From Plut-88900 sp963668115 (GTDB taxonomy: Bacteria > Chloroflexota > Dehalococcoidia > Plut-88900), in contig OY764147.1 in the NCBI GenBank assembly GCA_963668115.1, forward strand, positions 2,948,176 to 3,012,175: a DNA stretch of 64,000 nucleotides, given 5' to 3'. A program made the position numbers and the translations under genes. Below are positions 1-8,242 of this stretch, one piece after another (positions within the stretch are counted from its first letter, which is position 1; every line of letters begins with the position of its first letter). The notes under the pieces are model-generated. The model had not been told where the DNA came from. It did no database searches and worked only from the letters and a program-made list of their open reading frames with translations.

Positions 1-166
1 GCAAGCCTCTTTCGGAGACCCTGCGGCGTCGGGTGCCGCGCTGGCCCGGGGGCCCGATACGGCGCTCGATGGCGCACTTGGGCGTAAGGCAGCGGTCGCC
101 CTTGAGGAAAAGCTTTTCGCCCTGCCTTCTGCATAGCCTGCAAACGGGACCTGTGTAACGAGCCAA
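1..166 (-). CDS. rpsD: 30S ribosomal protein S4, N-terminal part (cut by window edge)
   Basis: S4 is a primary 16S rRNA-binding protein of the small subunit and often an autogenous regulator of the alpha operon. The 55 visible codons read (M)ARYTGPVCRLCRRQGEKLF..., with Cys-x2-Cys near the N-terminus and a third Cys (DRCLTPKC) further on, so this is the zinc-binding form of S4. The start is TTG at 166-164, chosen because the protein aligns from ARYTGP and an AGGAAGG Shine-Dalgarno sequence lies just upstream. It is the last visible gene of the operon, 16 nt after rpsK. The C-terminal S4 domain lies outside the window. Confidence 0.95.
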   Translation of the reverse strand, partial: MARYTGPVCRLCRRQGEKLFLKGDRCLTPKCAIERRIGPPGQRGTRRRRVSERGL

Positions 167-182
167 CGGGGTGTCCTTCCTG

Positions 183-572
183 CTAAATGCGCCTGCGCTT
201 CGGGGGTCGGCAACCATTGTGGGGAATGGGCGTGACGTCCCTGATGCTTACGATGTTAATGCCCGCCGCGGCAAGGGAGCGGATGGCGGCTTCCCGTCCA
301 CTGCCGGGCCCCTTGACGAAGACTTCGACTTCGCGCAGTCCCTGGTCGGTGCCCTTGCGGGCAGCCTGGTCGGCGGCTCTCTGGGCGGCAAAGGCGGTGC
401 CTTTTCGGGAGCCTTTGAATCCCATGGTCCCGGAGCTTCCCCAAGCTATGACGTTCCCGTTGGGGTCCGTGAGCGTTATCTTCGTATTGTTGAAGGTGGA
501 CTGGATGTAGGCTCGGCCCACGGGCACGAACTTCTTCTCCCTGCGCCTGGCCCTTCCCTTTTGCTTGGCCAT
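183..572 (-). CDS. rpsK: 30S ribosomal protein S11
   Basis: 129 residues, the usual length. S11 sits on the 30S platform next to the mRNA exit region. The basic N-terminus (KQKGRARRREKK) and the conserved C-terminal run DVTPIPHNGCRPPKRRRI identify it. ATG at 572 has AAGAGGT four nt upstream. It lies 9 nt after rpsM and 16 nt before rpsD, the usual rpsM-rpsK-rpsD order of the alpha operon. Confidence 0.97.
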   Translation of the reverse strand: MAKQKGRARRREKKFVPVGRAYIQSTFNNTKITLTDPNGNVIAWGSSGTMGFKGSRKGTAFAAQRAADQAARKGTDQGLREVEVFVKGPGSGREAAIRSLAAAGINIVSIRDVTPIPHNGCRPPKRRRI

Positions 573-581
573 GTTTACCTC

Positions 582-965
582 TTACTTCTTGGCCCTGACC
601 TGCCTGCGGCCGGCGACCGTACGCCTCGCGCCTCTCTTGGTCCTGGCATTGGTCTTGGTCCTCTGACCCCTGACCGGCAGCCCACGACGGTGCCTTACTC
701 CCCGGTAGGTGTTCACCTCTACCAGCCGGCGGATGTTCTGCTGCACCTGGCGCCGCAGGTCTCCCTCCACCAGGTACTCTTTGTCGATGACCTCTCTGAC
801 GCGGTTCAGGTCGTCTTCCGAGAGTTCACCCACCTTGGATTCCGGGCTCACTTGTGCGGCCTCCGCGACTTTAAGCGCGGTGGTCGGGCCGACGCCGTAT
901 ATTGATGTCAGCGCTATGAACAGCCTCTTGTCGTTAGAGATATCTACGCCTGCTACTCTTGGCAT
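582..965 (-). CDS. rpsM: 30S ribosomal protein S13
   Basis: 127 residues. S13 is in the 30S head and contacts 50S across the inter-subunit bridges. The N-terminal helix-two-turn-helix begins PRVAGVDISNDKR, and the basic C-terminal tail carries GLPVRGQRTKTNARTKRG, the family signature. ATG at 965 has GGAGGG upstream with about 6 nt spacing. It follows rpmJ by 17 nt. Confidence 0.97.
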   Translation of the reverse strand: MPRVAGVDISNDKRLFIALTSIYGVGPTTALKVAEAAQVSPESKVGELSEDDLNRVREVIDKEYLVEGDLRRQVQQNIRRLVEVNTYRGVRHRRGLPVRGQRTKTNARTKRGARRTVAGRRQVRAKK

Positions 966-982
966 AACACCCTCCGTTTAAG

Positions 983-1096
983 CTACCCCTGCCTCTGCTT
1001 GTGCTTGGGGACTTCGCAGATCACGCGAAGCGTCCCGTGACGCCGGACTATCTTGCACTTGTCGCACATTTTTTTTACAGAAGCCCTGACTTTCAT
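983..1096 (-). CDS. rpmJ: 50S ribosomal protein L36
   Basis: A 37-residue gene, found by translating the gap between infA and rpsM. It reads MKVRASVKKMCDKCKIVRRHG... and ends CEVPKHKQRQG. Three cysteines and a histidine (CDKC...C...H) form the L36 zinc ribbon, so this is the zinc-binding (C+) paralogue. ATG is at 1096 and TAG at 985-983. It sits 12 nt after infA, as in most bacterial alpha operons. Confidence 0.95.
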   Translation of the reverse strand: MKVRASVKKMCDKCKIVRRHGTLRVICEVPKHKQRQG

Positions 1097-1108
1097 CCGG
1101 GACCTCCC

Positions 1109-1342
1109 CTATTTGAACCGATAAGTGATCCTGCCCCGGTCCAGGTCGTAGGGAGAAAGCTCAACCAGCACCCGGTCCCCGAGGAGAATCCTGATGAAAT
1201 GAATGCGCATCTTGCCGGATACGTGGGCCAGCACCTGATGTTTGTTTGCCAGTTCCACTATGAACGAGCCGTTGGGGCGGGTCTCGACGATCCGGCCCTC
1301 GACTTCAATCTTCTCTTTCTGTCCCGCTCTCTCTTGAGCCAT
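1109..1342 (-). CDS. infA: translation initiation factor IF-1
   Basis: 77 residues, an S1/OB-fold protein that occupies the 30S A site during initiation. Recognised by EKIEVEGRIVETRPNGSF, then GKMRIHFIRILLGDRV and the C-terminal DRGRITYRFK. Most homologues are about 72 residues; the few extra residues are at the N-terminus (MAQERAGQ). It lies between map and rpmJ in the conserved order. Confidence 0.96.
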   Translation of the reverse strand: MAQERAGQKEKIEVEGRIVETRPNGSFIVELANKHQVLAHVSGKMRIHFIRILLGDRVLVELSPYDLDRGRITYRFK

Positions 1343-1370
1343 AATTTATTATTGCAGTCCTTTCCTCTGG

Positions 1371-2168
1371 CTAGTCCGCAAACCGGGTCATAACTATCGG
1401 GCCTTCGGCGGTTATTGCGATGCTGTGTTCAAAGTGGGCGGAGAGTTTGCCATCCCGGGTGACTACTGTCCAGCCGTCGGTCAGCAGTGATGTGGTCCAG
1501 TCTCCTATGTTGAGCATCGGCTCTATGGCGAGGGCCATGCCTTCCCGGAGCTGGAGGCCGCGCCCCGGCTTTCCATAGTTAGGCACCGAGGGTTCTTCGT
1601 GCATCCTGCGTCCGATCCCGTGACCGACATATTCCCTGACTACCGAATATCCGAGGGACTCTGCATAGGTCTGCACTGCATGGCCGATGTCGCCAATCCG
1701 GGCCCCGACAACAGACGCTTCGATGCCGCGCTCAAGGGACTCCCTGGTTGCTTCAATGAGCCGTTGCGCTTCATCTGTAATGTTCCCGGCTCCCACGGTC
1801 ACGGCAGCATCGCCGTGGAATCCGTCAACGATTGCTCCGACATCCACGCTGACCAGGTCTCCTTCCTGGACCACCCGCTTGCCGGGAATGCCGTGGACGA
1901 TCTCCTCATTGATGGAGACGCAGACGGCGGCGGGAAAGCCGCGGTACCCCACGAAAGAGGGAATGGCGCCGTGCCGGGCTATTTCGGCGCGGGCCACGGC
2001 GTCGAGGTCGGCTGTGGTTATTCCCGGCTCGATAGCTGCTTTCAGGGCCTTGAGGGTGTGGGCGACCACCTGGCCGGCCTGCTTCATAAGGTCCAGTTCT
2101 CGGGGAGTCTTGATCTCCATGCCCTCTTGGACCACGACCCTCGGGCCGCCCAGGAATGTCCTGTTCAT
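1371..2168 (-). CDS. map: type I methionine aminopeptidase
   Basis: Removes the initiator methionine from nascent proteins; a cytosolic metalloenzyme with the pita-bread fold. The metal ligands and catalytic His are visible in order: NEEIVHG (His), VSVDVGA (Asp), GFHGDAA (Asp), GHGIGRRMHEEP (His), AIEPML (Glu) and HFEHS (Glu). 265 residues. The first 16 residues before MEIKTPRELD are extra, but the upstream start at 2168 has AAGGGGG in front and overlaps the adk stop as TGATG, so I keep it. The shorter start at 2120 is the alternative. Confidence 0.95.
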   Translation of the reverse strand: MNRTFLGGPRVVVQEGMEIKTPRELDLMKQAGQVVAHTLKALKAAIEPGITTADLDAVARAEIARHGAIPSFVGYRGFPAAVCVSINEEIVHGIPGKRVVQEGDLVSVDVGAIVDGFHGDAAVTVGAGNITDEAQRLIEATRESLERGIEASVVGARIGDIGHAVQTYAESLGYSVVREYVGHGIGRRMHEEPSVPNYGKPGRGLQLREGMALAIEPMLNIGDWTTSLLTDGWTVVTRDGKLSAHFEHSIAITAEGPIVMTRFAD

Positions 2169-2836
2169 CAGGCAGCCCCCTTTCCGGATGTAGCCTTCAG
2201 GGAGTCGGCCATCTGCCGCCCGACCTGGTCAATAGGCTGCTCGCCGTCAATCTCAATCAAGCTTCCCTGCTCCTGGTAGTAGGAGATGAGGGGGGCGGTC
2301 TGGTCGTTGTAGACCTGGACGCGCCTGCGGGATGTGGCCTCGGTGTCGTCGTCTCGTTGATAGAGTTCGCCGGGGCATCGGTCGCACTTGCCCTGTTCTT
2401 TGGGCGGAGAGTTGACCATGTGGTAGGGGGTCTGGCACTCGCGGCAGATCCATCGGCCACTGAGCCGACGGATTAGCTCCTCTTCGGACACCTTGATGTA
2501 CAGCACGGCCCCGATGTTCTTGTTGAGGTCATTGAGGGCCGTGTCAAGGGCCTGGGCCTGGGCGAGGGTTCGTGGGAATCCGTCAAGGACGGCGCCCTGC
2601 TGGCAATCGGGGTCTTCCAGTCGGTCGAGGACCATGCGGACGGTGAGTTCGTCGGGGACGAGCTCGCCCTTGTCCATGTAGGTCTTGGCCTCGAGTCCGA
2701 GGGGAGTGCCTTCGCCCAGGTTTCTACGGAACAGGTCGCCCGATGCAACGTGGGCCGCACCCAACTCCGCAGCAAGGCCCACGGCCTGGGTGCCCTTGCC
2801 TGCGCCCGGCCCCCCGAGAAGTATCACGTACATCAT
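2168..2836 (-). CDS. adk: adenylate kinase, zinc-LID type
   Basis: Converts ATP + AMP to 2 ADP. 222 residues. The P-loop GGPGAGKGTQ is at the N-terminus, the AMP-binding signature DGFPRT is in the middle, and the LID carries two Cys-x2-Cys pairs (CRECQ and CDRCP), so the LID binds zinc as in long Gram-positive-type kinases. The start ATG at 2836 overlaps the secY stop as ATGA, indicating coupling; the reading frame stays open further upstream, but that stretch lies inside secY. A second ATG follows directly at 2833. Confidence 0.95.
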   Translation of the reverse strand: MMYVILLGGPGAGKGTQAVGLAAELGAAHVASGDLFRRNLGEGTPLGLEAKTYMDKGELVPDELTVRMVLDRLEDPDCQQGAVLDGFPRTLAQAQALDTALNDLNKNIGAVLYIKVSEEELIRRLSGRWICRECQTPYHMVNSPPKEQGKCDRCPGELYQRDDDTEATSRRRVQVYNDQTAPLISYYQEQGSLIEIDGEQPIDQVGRQMADSLKATSGKGAA

Positions 2837-4164
2837 CGGATGAAGCCCTCGTAGCGGCGCATCAGGAGCTGGGCCTCCAACTGGCGCATGGTGTCCAGGA
2901 CGACGCCCACGGCGATGAGCATGGCAACACCCGTGAGTTGCAGTCCCTGAACCCCGGTGAACTCGCTGGCGAAGTAGGGGATTATAGCTATGACGCCGAG
3001 GAATATGGCGCCGCCCACGGTGATTCGGAGTAGCACCCTCGTTATGTAGTCGTTGGTCGGTTTGCCGGGTCGAATCCCCGGTATAAACCCGCCGTTTCTC
3101 TGCAGGTTTTCGGCGATCTGTTGCTGCTGGAATACGATTATCGAATAGAAGAATGCGAAGGCGACAACCAGGAAGAAGGTCATGACCCAGTAGAAGAGGC
3201 CTGTTGCATCGAATAGGTTTGAGATGAATCGGCCCGTGGCGGAAAGCCAACCGGCATCGGCGGTGACGAAATAGCTGGCCACGAGTCCCGGGAAGATCAT
3301 GATGGAGAAGGCGAAAATAATGGGAATCATGCCGGCGGAATTCACCCTTAGGGGTATGTGGGTCGCGCCCGCCTGTCGGTACATCCGGCCACTGCGGAAA
3401 ACGCTCCGGCCGTACTGGACGGGGATTCGGCGCTGCGCCTCGGTGAAGAGGACTATGCAGTAGACGGTTATGAGGGCAATGGCGAAGAAGACCACCAGGC
3501 CCCCGACGTTGCCCCTCTGCAGGAAGGACTGCCTGAGCAGGTCGGGGAGTCCCGACACTATGCCCGCGAAGATTATCATCGAGATACCGTTGCCGATGCC
3601 CCTTTCGGTTATGAGTTCACCCAGCCAAACGCAGAACATGGTGCCCGCGGTCATGGAGAACATCATGGCGATGGTCGGGCCTAGCTGGCCACCCGTGAAC
3701 CCTACGTTTTCAATCACACCGCCCCGTTCCAGCAATACAAGCTGGCCGAAGCTCTGGGCCAGGGCCATGGGTACGGTCAGCCAGTGAGTGATCTGGTTAA
3801 GCCTCTGCCGTCCGGCCTCGCCGCCTTCCCTGGAAAGCGCCTGGAGTCGGGGGACGACGGGTATCAGCAACTGCATGACGATGGATGCGGTGATGTAGGG
3901 GTAGACGCCCATGGAGGCAACGCTGAGGTTTCGGAGAGCGCCGCCGCTGAACAGGTCCAGCATCCCGGCGAGATTGTTGCCCTGGAAATACCGGGAGAGT
4001 TCATCCAGGTTGGCGCCGGGAACGGGAACGTGGGCGACGAACCTGTAAATGACCAGTATCCCGAGGACAAAGAGGACCTTGCCGCGCAGGTCGGGCTGGC
4101 CGGCCACGTCGATCATGGCCTGGAGCAGCTTGGGTCGGGAAGATACGGTCTGGGTTTGTTGCAT
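2833..4164 (-). CDS. secY: protein translocase subunit SecY
   Basis: Channel subunit of the Sec translocon in the plasma membrane. 443 residues with ten hydrophobic segments, the first at ILVIYRFVAHVPVPG and the last near GVAMLIAVGVVLDT. The family signatures GNGISMIIFAGIV and the cytoplasmic loop QRRIPVQYG are present. The start ATG at 4164 directly abuts the rplO stop (4167-4165). Position between rplO and adk is the standard spc-operon arrangement. Confidence 0.97.
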   Translation of the reverse strand: MQQTQTVSSRPKLLQAMIDVAGQPDLRGKVLFVLGILVIYRFVAHVPVPGANLDELSRYFQGNNLAGMLDLFSGGALRNLSVASMGVYPYITASIVMQLLIPVVPRLQALSREGGEAGRQRLNQITHWLTVPMALAQSFGQLVLLERGGVIENVGFTGGQLGPTIAMMFSMTAGTMFCVWLGELITERGIGNGISMIIFAGIVSGLPDLLRQSFLQRGNVGGLVVFFAIALITVYCIVLFTEAQRRIPVQYGRSVFRSGRMYRQAGATHIPLRVNSAGMIPIIFAFSIMIFPGLVASYFVTADAGWLSATGRFISNLFDATGLFYWVMTFFLVVAFAFFYSIIVFQQQQIAENLQRNGGFIPGIRPGKPTNDYITRVLLRITVGGAIFLGVIAIIPYFASEFTGVQGLQLTGVAMLIAVGVVLDTMRQLEAQLLMRRYEGFIR

Positions 4165-4611
4165 CTAGCTCAGGGTCTCTACAGCGCCGCCTGCGGCCTC
4201 GATCTTCGATACGGCGGCCTTGGAGAACTTGTTCGCCTTGACAGTGAGGGGTCGGTTTACGGAACCGTCCCCCAGCACCTTGATGGGCTTGCTCAACGAG
4301 CGAACGATTCTGTGGGAACGTAGCAACTCGGGGGTTACTTCCGTGCCACTTTCAAAGACGTTCAGTTGGGAGAGGTTTATGGGCAGATACTCGGTCCTGA
4401 ATATGTTGGTGAAGCCCCGCTTGGAGGGCATGCGCTTGATCAGCGGAAGCTGTCCGCCTTCGAAGCCGCGCCGGATGCTCCCGCCCGACCTCGACTTCTG
4501 GCCCTTGTTGCCCCGCCCCGAGGTGTGTCCGTAGTTGCTGCCATAGCCGCGCCCGACGCGTCGGCGAGGACGCTTGGCTCCGCGTAGAGGTGACAGCTCG
4601 TTGAGTCTCAT
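4165..4611 (-). CDS. rplO: 50S ribosomal protein L15
   Basis: 148 residues; a late-assembly 50S protein. The glycine- and arginine-rich N-terminal extension (RRVGRGYGSNYGHTSGRGNKGQ) and the C-terminal NKFSKAAVSKIEAAGG are typical. ATG at 4611 overlaps the rpmD stop (ATGA) and has GGAAGAG upstream. Confidence 0.97.
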   Translation of the reverse strand: MRLNELSPLRGAKRPRRRVGRGYGSNYGHTSGRGNKGQKSRSGGSIRRGFEGGQLPLIKRMPSKRGFTNIFRTEYLPINLSQLNVFESGTEVTPELLRSHRIVRSLSKPIKVLGDGSVNRPLTVKANKFSKAAVSKIEAAGGAVETLS

Positions 4612-4790
4612 TTTATCTCTTCCACTGCAACCAGGTGGGTGACTTTCTGCACCATGCCCCGCACGGAGGGGTTGTCATCGTGCTCCACGGTCTGGTGCAT
4701 CTTTTTCAGCCCAAGGGCCCGGAGGGTGCCCCTCTGGTCCTGGGGGTAACCAATGCTGCTCTTCTTGAGGGTTACTTTGAGTCGTGACAC
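4608..4790 (-). CDS. rpmD: 50S ribosomal protein L30
   Basis: 60 residues, the usual bacterial length. LKVTLKKSSIGYPQDQRGTLRALGLKK followed by TVEHDDNPSVRGMVQKV is the L30 signature. It overlaps rplO by 4 nt and follows rpsE by 11 nt. Not present in all bacteria, so its presence here is a mild lineage marker. Confidence 0.96.
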   Translation of the reverse strand: MSRLKVTLKKSSIGYPQDQRGTLRALGLKKMHQTVEHDDNPSVRGMVQKVTHLVAVEEIK

Positions 4791-4801
4791 GGGTGTCTGC
4801 C

Positions 4802-5314
4802 TTATTCCTGCTCCGTCGGACGGCCCTTGCGCGCCGCTATCGCCTGCGCCGGATCTCTCAGTTGCTGTAGCCCGTAGAGAGTGGCCTTGGAGGTGTTTAT
4901 CGGGTTTCCGCTGCCCAGGGACTTGGTGAGCACGTCCTTGACCCCCGCCGCTTCCAATACGGCCCTCACCCCACCACCGGCTATAACGCCCGTGCCTGGG
5001 CCCGCAGGCCTGAGCACAACCTTGGCGCCCCCGTACTTGGTGACGATTTCATGGGGAATGGTCGTGTCCTTGAGCAGCACCTTTACCATGTTCTTCTGGG
5101 CAATGGTGTTGCCCTTGCGTACGGCGTCAGGGACGCTTCCGGCCTTACCAAGACCGACACCGGCGTGGCCGTTGCCATCGCCGACTACTACCATGGCTGT
5201 GAACCTGAACCGACGGCCGCCCTTGACGACCTTGGCGACACGGTTGATATGGACAACGCGCTCGGTGAGGTCCAGATTTCGGGTGTCTATCTTCTCTTTT
5301 TTGACTCTAGCCAT
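4802..5314 (-). CDS. rpsE: 30S ribosomal protein S5
   Basis: 170 residues. S5 contributes to decoding fidelity and mRNA helicase activity at the 30S entry. The N-terminal double-stranded RNA-binding domain contains RVAKVVKGGRRFRFTAMVVVGDGNGH and the C-terminal domain GTGVIAGGGVRAVLEAAGV. ATG at 5314 overlaps the rplR stop as TAATG. Confidence 0.97.
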   Translation of the reverse strand: MARVKKEKIDTRNLDLTERVVHINRVAKVVKGGRRFRFTAMVVVGDGNGHAGVGLGKAGSVPDAVRKGNTIAQKNMVKVLLKDTTIPHEIVTKYGGAKVVLRPAGPGTGVIAGGGVRAVLEAAGVKDVLTKSLGSGNPINTSKATLYGLQQLRDPAQAIAARKGRPTEQE

Positions 5315-5679
5315 TAGAACTCCAAGCCGCCTTTGCGGGCGCCCTCGGCGAGGGACTGGACCCTGCCGAAGTACTGGTAACCGCCCCTGTCAAAGACTAC
5401 GGTCTTCACGCCCTTCTCCGTGGCTCGTGAAGCCACCAGACCTCCGACCAGGCCGGCGACCTCTTTCTTGGGCTTCCCTTCAGCTTCTTTTGTCAGCGGC
5501 TCATCGAGGCTGGAGGCAGCGGCCAGTGTCACGCCGCTATCGTCATCGATGACCTGCGCGTAGATGTGGTTGAGGCTGCGGAAGACGCTGAGCCTCGGCT
5601 TGTCGGACGTGCCGGACAGGGTCTTCCTAATCCTGCGGCGTCTTCGTTGTCTTGCCTGCCTGCGGTCTAGTTTAGCCAT
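5314..5679 (-). CDS. rplR: 50S ribosomal protein L18
   Basis: 121 residues; binds 5S rRNA in the central protuberance. The arginine-rich N-terminus (RRQARQRRRRRIRKT) and the closing GGYQYFGRVQSLAEGARKGGLEF are diagnostic. It starts 9 nt after rplF and is translationally coupled to rpsE. Confidence 0.97.
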   Translation of the reverse strand: MAKLDRRQARQRRRRRIRKTLSGTSDKPRLSVFRSLNHIYAQVIDDDSGVTLAAASSLDEPLTKEAEGKPKKEVAGLVGGLVASRATEKGVKTVVFDRGGYQYFGRVQSLAEGARKGGLEF

Positions 5680-5688
5680 TTTCTGCCC

Positions 5689-6231
5689 TTAACTCGTGGC
5701 GGCTCGCTTGCCGGGTTTCAGGCGCACATGCTCGTTGGCGTAGCGGATGCCCTTGCCCTTGTAGGCGTCGGGCGGGCGGATGCGCCGTATCTTTGCCGCC
5801 ACCTGCCCGACCTGCTCCTTGTCGATACCACTCACGAAGATCCTGTCGTTTCCTTCTACGCTCAACGTGATGCCATCAGGCGGCGGCACTTCTACGCGGT
5901 GAGAAAATCCGACCTGAAGAACCAATTTATCTCCATCCATCTGTGCCCGGTACCCGACTCCCACGAGCATGAGGCCCTTGGTGAACCCTTCGCTCACGCC
6001 CTGCACCATATTGGCGATCAATGTGCGTGTCAGCCCGTGCAAGGACCGGTGCTCTCGCTGGTCAGTAGGGCGGGTGACCAGGAGCTGGCCGTTGTCCCGG
6101 GATACGGTGAGGTCCGGGTGATGGGTGTAGGAAAGCTCCCCGCGCGGGCCTTTGACGGTGATGTGACTGTTCTCCATCACAACGTCGACCCCGGAAGGGA
6201 TCGTTATCGGCTGTTTTCCTATTCTCGACAT
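5689..6231 (-). CDS. rplF: 50S ribosomal protein L6
   Basis: 180 residues, two tandem L6 folds near the factor-binding site. It starts MSRIGKQPITIP and ends with the conserved KIRRIRPPDAYKGKGIRY segment. A 36-nt gap separates it from rpsH, one of the longer gaps in the spc part of the operon; I see no clear hairpin in it. Confidence 0.97.
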   Translation of the reverse strand: MSRIGKQPITIPSGVDVVMENSHITVKGPRGELSYTHHPDLTVSRDNGQLLVTRPTDQREHRSLHGLTRTLIANMVQGVSEGFTKGLMLVGVGYRAQMDGDKLVLQVGFSHRVEVPPPDGITLSVEGNDRIFVSGIDKEQVGQVAAKIRRIRPPDAYKGKGIRYANEHVRLKPGKRAATS

Positions 6232-6267
6232 GATTTCTGCTTGTTCAAATACATAAGCGTGCGGCCT

Positions 6268-6669
6268 TTACCACACCTGGCACATCAACTCTCCCCCGAC
6301 CTGTTCGCGCCAGGCCCGGGACCCGGTCATCATGCCCTTCGAGGTGGACATGACGGTTATCCCCACGCCGCCGTAGACCTTGGGAATCTCGCCCTTGCCT
6401 ATATAGACCCGCAGGCCGGGCTTGCTGAGACGTTTCAGGCCCCGGATGGTGGGCTGGCCCTCGGACTCGTATTTCAGGAGGATGCGAAGGGTGTCCTGGG
6501 GATTGCCCTTGACCACCTCATAGTCGCCTATGAAGCCCTCGTCCTTGAGGATTCCGGCAATGGCGTTCTTGGTCTTGGACGCGGGCATGGACACCGTGTT
6601 GTGCTCCACAGCCAGCGCGTTCCTTATGCGGGTCAACATGTCGGCGATGGGGTCGGTAACTACTCCCAT
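6268..6669 (-). CDS. rpsH: 30S ribosomal protein S8
   Basis: 133 residues; central-domain 16S rRNA binder and, in enterobacteria, the spc-operon repressor. Recognised by DPIADMLTRIRNALAV and the C-terminal GGVGITVMSTSKGMMTGSRA. It ends GGELMCQVW, matching the usual GGE-x-x-C-x-V/I-W end. It follows rpsZ by 10 nt. Confidence 0.97.
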   Translation of the reverse strand: MGVVTDPIADMLTRIRNALAVEHNTVSMPASKTKNAIAGILKDEGFIGDYEVVKGNPQDTLRILLKYESEGQPTIRGLKRLSKPGLRVYIGKGEIPKVYGGVGITVMSTSKGMMTGSRAWREQVGGELMCQVW

Positions 6670-6679
6670 GATTTCAGCC

Positions 6680-6865
6680 CTACCAACTCGACTTTCTGAC
6701 CCCGGGCAGCTTGCCCTCCAGGGCCAACTCTCTGAAGCAGATGCGGCACAGGCCGAAGTGCCTTATGTATCCCCTGGGACGACCACAGAGGTTGCACCGG
6801 TTGCGGAACTGCACTCGGTACTTGGGGGGCTTTCGCCACTTGGCTATCTTGGCTTCTCGGGCCAC
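6680..6865 (-). CDS. rpsZ: 30S ribosomal protein S14, zinc-binding type Z
   Basis: 61 residues, the short zinc form of S14. Two Cys-x2-Cys pairs (CNLCG and CRICF) bind zinc, and the protein ends GVRKSSW, typical for the type. The start is GTG at 6865, chosen because MAREAKIAKWRKPPKY aligns from there and a purine-rich AAGGGA lies upstream. It sits between rplE and rpsH as in Gram-positives and Chloroflexota. Confidence 0.96.
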   Translation of the reverse strand: MAREAKIAKWRKPPKYRVQFRNRCNLCGRPRGYIRHFGLCRICFRELALEGKLPGVRKSSW

Positions 6866-6895
6866 GCTACTTTATCCCTTCCCTATGATTCCTTA

Positions 6896-7528
6896 TTAGG
6901 CCGGTCGGGCGAAGGGCATGCCGAACATGGTCAGCAACTGCCTCGCCTCCTCGTCGCTCTGGGCCGACGTAACGATTGTCACCTGCAGGCCTCTCTGCCT
7001 GTCCATCTTGTCGTAATCGATCTCGGGGAAGAGGGTCTGCTCGGTGAACCCGAGGCTGTAGTTGCCTCTCCCGTCGAATGCGGTATTTGATACGCCGCGG
7101 AAGTCACGGATTCGGGGCAGGGCCGCGTTCAGAAGCCGGTCCAGGAACTCGTACATCCTTGCCCCGCGCAGCGTGACCATAGTCCCGATGATCATGCCGT
7201 CCCTGACCCGGAAGTTGGCCACTGACTTCTTCGCCCGGGTCACGATTGGGTGCTGGCCGGTGATGGCCTCGATGTCCTGGGTAGCGGCCTCCACGGCGCG
7301 GGCATTAGTCAACGCCTCCCCCAACCCGATGTTCAGGACGATCTTCTCCACCTTGGGCGCCTGCATCACGTTGGCATAGCCGAAGTGCCGCACAAGAGCC
7401 GGTACAATCTCTTCCCTGTACTGCGTCTTCAGCCGAGGCTGGACGCCGTTAACGGCAGGGGCCGCGACCTTATCCTTGGCCTTCGCCCGAGGCTTTCTCT
7501 TCGGTTTTACTCTATCGTCGCCTGGCAT
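6896..7528 (-). CDS. rplE: 50S ribosomal protein L5 with basic N-terminal extension
   Basis: 210 residues against roughly 180 for the family. The L5 core starts around LKTQYREEIVPALVRHFGY and contains PKVEKIVLNIGLGEA and ARMYEFLDRL; L5 contacts 5S rRNA and the P-site tRNA. The first 30 residues are Lys/Arg/Ala/Pro-rich (KPKRKPRAKAKDK) and are not part of the usual fold. The ATG at 7528 lies inside the end of rplX (22-nt overlap). No better internal start codon precedes the core, so the extension is probably real. Confidence 0.93.
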   Translation of the reverse strand: MPGDDRVKPKRKPRAKAKDKVAAPAVNGVQPRLKTQYREEIVPALVRHFGYANVMQAPKVEKIVLNIGLGEALTNARAVEAATQDIEAITGQHPIVTRAKKSVANFRVRDGMIIGTMVTLRGARMYEFLDRLLNAALPRIRDFRGVSNTAFDGRGNYSLGFTEQTLFPEIDYDKMDRQRGLQVTIVTSAQSDEEARQLLTMFGMPFARPA

Positions 7529-7836
7529 AGCTTACACACTCTGGGGTACCCGTTCCCGGGGTTCGCACTCTGCGGCTGCGACTTGTCCGCCAACGCCTTG
7601 GTTGGCTTGTTGCAGGTGGGGCAGACCAGTTTCAGGTTGGACATGTTGATTGGCAGTTCCAACTCGATGAGGCCGGCCTGACGCACGTTGGGCTTGGGCC
7701 TCATGGCCTTCTTGGTGGAGTTGACCTTTTCCACCCAGGCCAGATTGTCGGAGGGCTTGATGCGGAATATCCTGCCCCGCTTGCCCTTGTCCTTGCCCGC
7801 AAGGACTAACACCGTATCGTTCTTCCTGATTCTCAA
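7507..7836 (-). CDS. rplX: 50S ribosomal protein L24
   Basis: 109 residues; an assembly initiator near the exit tunnel. The N-terminal KOW motif (KNDTVLVLAGKDKGKRGRI) is followed by the usual core, and the C-terminus carries two Cys-x2-Cys pairs (CPTCN and CKLCQ), giving a zinc-ribbon tail. It overlaps the start of rplE by 22 nt and follows rplN by 37 nt. Confidence 0.96.
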   Translation of the reverse strand: MRIRKNDTVLVLAGKDKGKRGRIFRIKPSDNLAWVEKVNSTKKAMRPKPNVRQAGLIELELPINMSNLKLVCPTCNKPTKALADKSQPQSANPGNGYPRVCKLCQATIE

Positions 7837-7873
7837 AATATTGCCTTTGGATGATTGATGGCTGCGGCCTTGG

Positions 7874-8242
7874 CTATATCACCTCGGGCGCGAGCGAGAC
7901 TATCCTCGTAAAATTGCGCTCCCTCAGTTCTCGGGCCACGGGTCCGAATATACGCGTGCCCCGGGGATTGGAGGCATCGCTCAGTATTACTCCCGCATTC
8001 TCGTCAAAGCGGATGTACGAGCCGTCGGGACGGCGGTAAGGCTTGGCTACCCTGACTATGACCGCCCTGACCACGTCGCCCTTCTTGACCTGTGCGGCGG
8101 GCACAGCCTGCTTAACCGACGCCACGATGATCTCCCCAACTGTCGCGTAGCGTTTACCCGTGCCGCCCGGCACGTTGATGCACTCTATCTCCCGGGCGCC
8201 GGAATTGTCGGCCACCTGGAGCCGGGTCGCGATGCGAATCAT
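7874..8242 (-). CDS. rplN: 50S ribosomal protein L14
   Basis: 122 residues, exactly the family length when started at MIRIATRLQVADNSGA (ATG at 8242). The frame is open upstream to 8332, but that stretch lies in rpsQ and does not resemble L14. Conserved GTGKRYATVGEIIVASVKQ and the terminal FTRIVSLAPEVI are present. The start ATG overlaps the rpsQ stop. Confidence 0.97.
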   Translation of the reverse strand: MIRIATRLQVADNSGAREIECINVPGGTGKRYATVGEIIVASVKQAVPAAQVKKGDVVRAVIVRVAKPYRRPDGSYIRFDENAGVILSDASNPRGTRIFGPVARELRERNFTRIVSLAPEVI